Below are positions 5,940 through 8,792 of a DNA stretch of 8,792 nt, piece after piece. Both the position numbers and the translations under genes were made by a program. Positions within the stretch are counted from its first letter, which is position 1, and the number at the start of each line of letters is the position of its first letter. The notes under the pieces are model-generated. The model had not been told where the DNA came from, ran no database searches, and saw nothing but the letters and a program-made list of their open reading frames with translations. Source of the stretch: Sedimenticola sp. (GTDB taxonomy: Bacteria > Pseudomonadota > Gammaproteobacteria > Chromatiales > Chromatiaceae); contig JAPHUG010000108.1 in assembly GCA_026197195.1 (NCBI GenBank), forward strand, positions 1 through 8,792, read 5' to 3'.

Positions 5940-7268
5940 TTACAGGATAAACCGACTCAGATCCTCATCCGAGGCAAGCTCGGAGAGATTGTTGTCAACA
6001 TAAGCTGCATCAACGGTCACTTGGCTTCCCGGTACTTCGGTAGCGGTAAAGGAGATCCCTTCCAGCAGGCGTTCCATCACCGTATGCAGTCGACGGGCGC
6101 CAATGTTTTCTGTGCCCTCGTTCACCTGCCAGGCCACTTCCGCGATGCGCCGAATACCGTCATCTGTGAAAGAGAGCGAGACTCCTTCCGTTGCCATCAG
6201 GGCGATATACTGCTCCGTAAGCGAGGCATCAGGTTCCGTCAGGATACGGATAAAATCCTCGGTACTCAGGGCGTCCAGCTCGACCCGAATCGGCAGTCGG
6301 CCCTGCAGTTCAGGGATCAGGTCAGACGGCTTGGCCAGATGGAAAGCGCCTGAGGCGATAAACAGAATATGGTCAGTCCGTACCATGCCCTGCTTGGTGG
6401 AGACAGTGCACCCTTCTACCAGCGGCAGCAGGTCACGCTGTACACCCTGTCGGGAGACATCAGAGCCACCGTGCTCGGAACGGGTGGCGACTTTATCAAG
6501 CTCGTCCAGGAAGACGATGCCCTGTTGCTCGACCTTTTCCAGGGCCGTGAGCTTCAGGTCTTCATCATTGATCAGCTTGGCCGCCTCTTCTTCCTGCAGG
6601 ATGCGCAGGGCGTCCTTGATCCGCATCTTGCGCTTACGGGTCTTGCCGCCACCCATGTTCTGGAACAGACCCTGCAACTGGCTGGTCATCTCTTCCATAC
6701 CCGGGGGGGCCATGATCTCGACACCCATTGTAGCGCCGGATACCTCGATCTCGATCTCTTTCTCGTTCAGTTCGCCGTTACGAATCTTGACCCGGAATTT
6801 ATTGCGGGTGGCCGAGCCATCTGAACTATTGCTGTCGGCTTCCCAGTTCGTTGGGCGTGGCAGCAGGACATCCAGTACGCGCTCTTCGGCTGCGTCAGCG
6901 GCCTGGTCCTTGACCTTCTCCATCGCCTGTTCACGCACCATCTTCATGGCGGAGTCAGCCAGATCACGGATGATGGAATCCACATCACGGCCAACATAAC
7001 CGACCTCAGTGAACTTGGTGGCCTCGATCTTGATGAACGGTGCGTTGGCCAGCTTGGCCAGGCGGCGGGCGATCTCGGTCTTGCCGACCCCCGTCGGCCC
7101 GATCATCAGGATATTCTTTGGGGTGATCTCATTACGGAGTTCAGGGTCAACCTGACTGCGGCGCCAGCGATTACGCAGGGCGATAGCCACGGAACGTTTG
7201 GCAGCCGACTGGCCGATGATGTGCTTGTCCAGCTCGTGGACGATCTGTTGGGGGGTAAATTCAGGCAT
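5940..7268 (-). CDS. hslU: ATP-dependent protease ATPase subunit HslU (ClpY)
   Basis: This 442-residue AAA+ unfoldase forms a hexameric ring that feeds substrates to HslV. Walker A is GPTGVGKT (57-64), the pore loop is GYVG (90-93), and the Walker B region is IVFLDELDK (251-259). The intermediate I-domain lies between about 110 and 245, with a Gly/Lys/Arg-rich segment near 206-216. The sensor-2 motif is GARRLHT (390-396) and the C-terminal tail SRFIL is the one that inserts into HslV on activation. All are intact and length is normal. It starts at ATG 7268, 11 bp after the hslV stop. The Shine-Dalgarno in that gap is weak, which suggests translation coupled to hslV. Confidence 0.98.
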   Translation of the reverse strand: MPEFTPQQIVHELDKHIIGQSAAKRSVAIALRNRWRRSQVDPELRNEITPKNILMIGPTGVGKTEIARRLAKLANAPFIKIEATKFTEVGYVGRDVDSIIRDLADSAMKMVREQAMEKVKDQAADAAEERVLDVLLPRPTNWEADSNSSDGSATRNKFRVKIRNGELNEKEIEIEVSGATMGVEIMAPPGMEEMTSQLQGLFQNMGGGKTRKRKMRIKDALRILQEEEAAKLINDEDLKLTALEKVEQQGIVFLDELDKVATRSEHGGSDVSRQGVQRDLLPLVEGCTVSTKQGMVRTDHILFIASGAFHLAKPSDLIPELQGRLPIRVELDALSTEDFIRILTEPDASLTEQYIALMATEGVSLSFTDDGIRRIAEVAWQVNEGTENIGARRLHTVMERLLEGISFTATEVPGSQVTVDAAYVDNNLSELASDEDLSRFIL

Positions 7269-7279
7269 GGTCTTAGAAA

Positions 7280-7825
7280 TTACTCTTCCGTATCGAGTTC
7301 TTCGATGACGAGGTTATGGTTGGTAAATACGCAGATGTCGGCAGCGATGCCGAGGCCCTTCTCGACAATCTCCCGGGCACCGAGATCGGTATGATGCAGC
7401 AAAGCGCGGGCAGCCGCCTGGGCGAAGGGACCGCCAGAGCCGATGGCCATCAGATCCTCTTCTGGCTCGATGACATCACCCAGGCCGGTGATCATCAAGG
7501 AGGCGGTCTTGTCCGCGACCAGCAGCAGCGCCTCCAGTTTGCGCAGGGTGCGGTCGGTACGCCAATCTTTGGCCAGCTCAACGGCCGCCCGCATCAGGTG
7601 GCCATGGTGCTTTTCAAGTTTGGCTTCAAAGCGTTCAAACAGGGTGAAGGCGTCCGCAGTGGCACCGGCAAAACCGGCCAGTACCTGATTCTTATAGAGG
7701 CGGCGTACCTTGCGGGCATTGCCCTTCATGACGGTATTGCCCATGGAGACCTGGCCATCACCACCGATCACGACCTTGCCATTGCGGCGGATTGAAAGAA
7801 TTGTTGTGCCCTTGATCGGCTCCAC
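7280..7825 (-). CDS. hslV: ATP-dependent protease peptidase subunit HslV (ClpQ), GTG start
   Basis: This 181-residue proteasome-like threonine peptidase forms a double hexamer capped by HslU. The frame can be extended to an ATG at 7921, but I place the start at GTG 7825. AAGGGG (7833-7838) stands seven bases before it, a heat-shock promoter lies inside the extension, and the extra 32 residues look non-family. The product begins [16 protein letters not shown]; Thr7 is expected to become the N-terminal catalytic nucleophile after removal of six residues, a propeptide type known in some beta- and gammaproteobacterial homologues (E. coli loses only Met). Conserved blocks are [44 protein letters not shown] and [13 protein letters not shown]. 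It is the first gene of the minus-strand block and is divergent from ndpA. Confidence 0.97.
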   Translation of the reverse strand: MEPIKGTTILSIRRNGKVVIGGDGQVSMGNTVMKGNARKVRRLYKNQVLAGFAGATADAFTLFERFEAKLEKHHGHLMRAAVELAKDWRTDRTLRKLEALLLVADKTASLMITGLGDVIEPEEDLMAIGSGGPFAQAAARALLHHTDLGAREIVEKGLGIAADICVFTNHNLVIEELDTEE

Positions 7826-7832
7826 TTCACTG

Positions 7833-7838
7833 CCCCTT
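7833..7838 (-). promoter_or_regulatory. Ribosome binding site deciding the hslV start
   Basis: The minus strand reads AAGGGG followed by a seven-base spacer and GTG at 7825. This strong site favours the GTG over the longer reading frame that begins at 7921. Confidence 0.85.
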
Positions 7839-7871
7839 GTCGATAAATTGTTGCCTATTCTAACTGATCCA

Positions 7872-7900
7872 ACATGGGGTGAATAACCGCCAATTTCAAG
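7872..7900 (-). promoter_or_regulatory. Heat-shock sigma-32 (RpoH) promoter of hslVU
   Basis: The minus strand has CTTGAAA (plus-strand 7894-7900), a 14-nt spacer and CCCCATGT (7872-7879). The RpoH consensus is CTTGAAA, 11-16 nt, CCCCATNT, so both boxes match fully. The start site would be near 7864, leaving a leader of about 40 nt before the GTG at 7825. hslVU is a known RpoH-regulon operon, so sequence and gene agree. Readthrough could also bring DUF971 and ubiEJB under heat-shock control. Confidence 0.93.
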
Positions 7901-7929
7901 GGAAGGCCTGATACGGGACAAAATATCGG

Positions 7930-7935
7930 TATAAT
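7930..7935 (+). promoter_or_regulatory. Candidate -10 element (TATAAT) for ndpA
   Basis: A perfect TATAAT is followed by the GC-rich stretch CCGCGCGGGG, about 49 bp before the ndpA start. No good -35 box is visible at the right distance (CCTGAT at 7907-7912 is poor). The GC-rich discriminator is the type found at growth-rate-regulated promoters, but that is inference. Confidence 0.45.
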
Positions 7936-7983
7936 CCGCGCGGGGTTCAGGTCGGACCCCCTTTGACTGTGCGCGGAGTTCAG

Positions 7984-8792
7984 ATGGCGATTACCCACTT
8001 CATAACCCACCATTTCCACCTCAATGAGCAGGCTGAGCCTGCCGTCCATCTGCGTGAAACGGAACTGGCTGTGGATGACCTGACCGAAACCCTGGCGATG
8101 GATCTGAAAAGGGCCTATTTGAGCCGGGTGAATCGTCAGCATGGGCAGTTTTCCCGTAGTGAAACGTCGGGCGGGATGGCCGATGGCCTGGCGGAGTTGT
8201 TGCAGGAGAAGGTTAGTTTTTCCGAGTACAGTGTGCAGCTGGCCAACCAACTGCTCGCCCTTTTAAAGGAGCACGAGCTCGAACTGCGGGGCCATCTGGT
8301 GCTGTTTCAGGAGCAGCAGTTTGATCAACAGGCGTTCTACCTGTTTATTGTCAACCAGCGCATCGCGACACGGATCAATGAGCAACAGGCCGTAGAGCCG
8401 GTCCTGACCCTGGACCTGGGTGCCTCGCTGATGGCGATCAAGGTTGATCTGAGCCAGTGGCAAGCTGATGAGGGCGGGGCCTATCTCTCTTTGACGGCCT
8501 CAAGGGCAGGCAAGGGTGGGGTGACGTTGTTGGAGCAGTTGGCGGGATTCAGTGAAGGGATTGATAAGGCGGCCGTGACCCGGGATTTTCTCGAGCGCAT
8601 CGAACTGTTCAGCCAGAATCTTCCGGAAGAGCAGGTGAATGACTACCGCAGCCAGGTGGTCTCTTACTGCATGGAGAAGGACCTTCAGGATGAGCCGGTA
8701 GAGATCGGTGGTCTCTCTCAGGTGGTGGAGGGGGTCGATCCTTCGGCCTTTTCCAGTTATCTGGCCGATAATCTGCCCAGTGGTAACAGTAA
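7984..8792 (+). CDS. ndpA: Nucleoid-associated protein NdpA/YejK family, N-terminal part (3' end cut by window edge)
   Basis: The frame runs open for 269 codons from the ATG at 7984 to the right edge; family members are about 330-350 residues, so the C-terminus is missing. GGAG (7975-7978) precedes the start. The visible protein, beginning [13 protein letters not shown], resembles the E. coli 37-kDa nucleoid-associated protein YejK. Matching regions are the [17 protein letters not shown] segment (about 43-59), the strand pairs around [11 protein letters not shown] and [10 protein letters not shown] (about 103-129), [17 protein letters not shown] (145-161), [13 protein letters not shown] (168-180), [10 protein letters not shown] (187-196) and the [10 protein letters not shown] helix (about 224-234). 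These proteins associate with the folded chromosome, but their precise job is unclear. The gene is divergent from hslV across 158 bp. Confidence 0.88.
   Translation, partial: MAITHFITHHFHLNEQAEPAVHLRETELAVDDLTETLAMDLKRAYLSRVNRQHGQFSRSETSGGMADGLAELLQEKVSFSEYSVQLANQLLALLKEHELELRGHLVLFQEQQFDQQAFYLFIVNQRIATRINEQQAVEPVLTLDLGASLMAIKVDLSQWQADEGGAYLSLTASRAGKGGVTLLEQLAGFSEGIDKAAVTRDFLERIELFSQNLPEEQVNDYRSQVVSYCMEKDLQDEPVEIGGLSQVVEGVDPSAFSSYLADNLPSGNS

Noticed and set aside
6103..6999. 298-codon plus-strand frame opposite hslU
   Set aside because: The Ser/Arg-rich product is typical of an antisense shadow of a GC-rich gene, and hslU is certain on the other strand.
7855..8463. Two minus-strand frames opposite ndpA
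   Set aside because: Both are antisense to a clear ndpA reading frame, and one runs over the hslV promoter.

Overview
The window looks like chromosomal DNA of a gammaproteobacterium. The best evidence is the co-directional block hslV-hslU-DUF971-ubiE-ubiJ-ubiB on the minus strand, an arrangement known from Pseudomonas and many Chromatiales-like and other environmental gammaproteobacteria. A PEP-CTERM (exosortase-sorted) protein and a GTAG-headed REP family with its own REP-associated tyrosine transposase fit an environmental, exopolysaccharide-producing member rather than an enteric. I cannot name a genus from sequence alone.

Layout, left to right. Positions 1-695 (+) hold the C-terminal two hundred or so residues of a DUF3999 membrane-anchored protein, cut by the left edge. 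Positions 696-2397 are a small, lower-GC accessory patch. It holds a PEP-CTERM secreted protein (859-1545, -), a sigma-54-type promoter for it, a RAYT transposase (1755-2303, -), and four copies of one hairpin repeat arranged as two inverted pairs (731-900 and 1721-2370). The second pair brackets the transposase gene. Positions 2398-7825 (-) are the conserved block: hslV, hslU, a DUF971 gene, ubiE, ubiJ and ubiB. A near-perfect heat-shock (sigma-32) promoter stands before hslV. Positions 7984-8792 (+) hold the divergent 5' part of an NdpA/YejK nucleoid-associated protein gene, cut by the right edge.

How the genes work together. HslV and HslU form the ClpQY ATP-dependent protease. UbiE, UbiJ and UbiB are respectively the C-methyltransferase, the lipid-binding accessory factor and the atypical kinase of aerobic ubiquinone synthesis. 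The small DUF971 protein sits between the two sets and its role is unknown. The accessory patch is explained by a RAYT/REP system. Its repeats lie just after the stop codons of DUF3999, RAYT and ubiB, and one copy reaches into the 3' end of the PEP-CTERM gene, where it supplies the last 13 codons.

The most notable points are the REP-encoded C-terminus on the exosortase sorting signal, the sigma-54 promoter of that gene, the asymmetric REP pairs, and the sigma-32 promoter plus Shine-Dalgarno that place the hslV start at a GTG at 7825. No tRNA, rRNA, CRISPR array or convincing intrinsic terminator was seen, and no stretch longer than about 300 bases lacks a gene.
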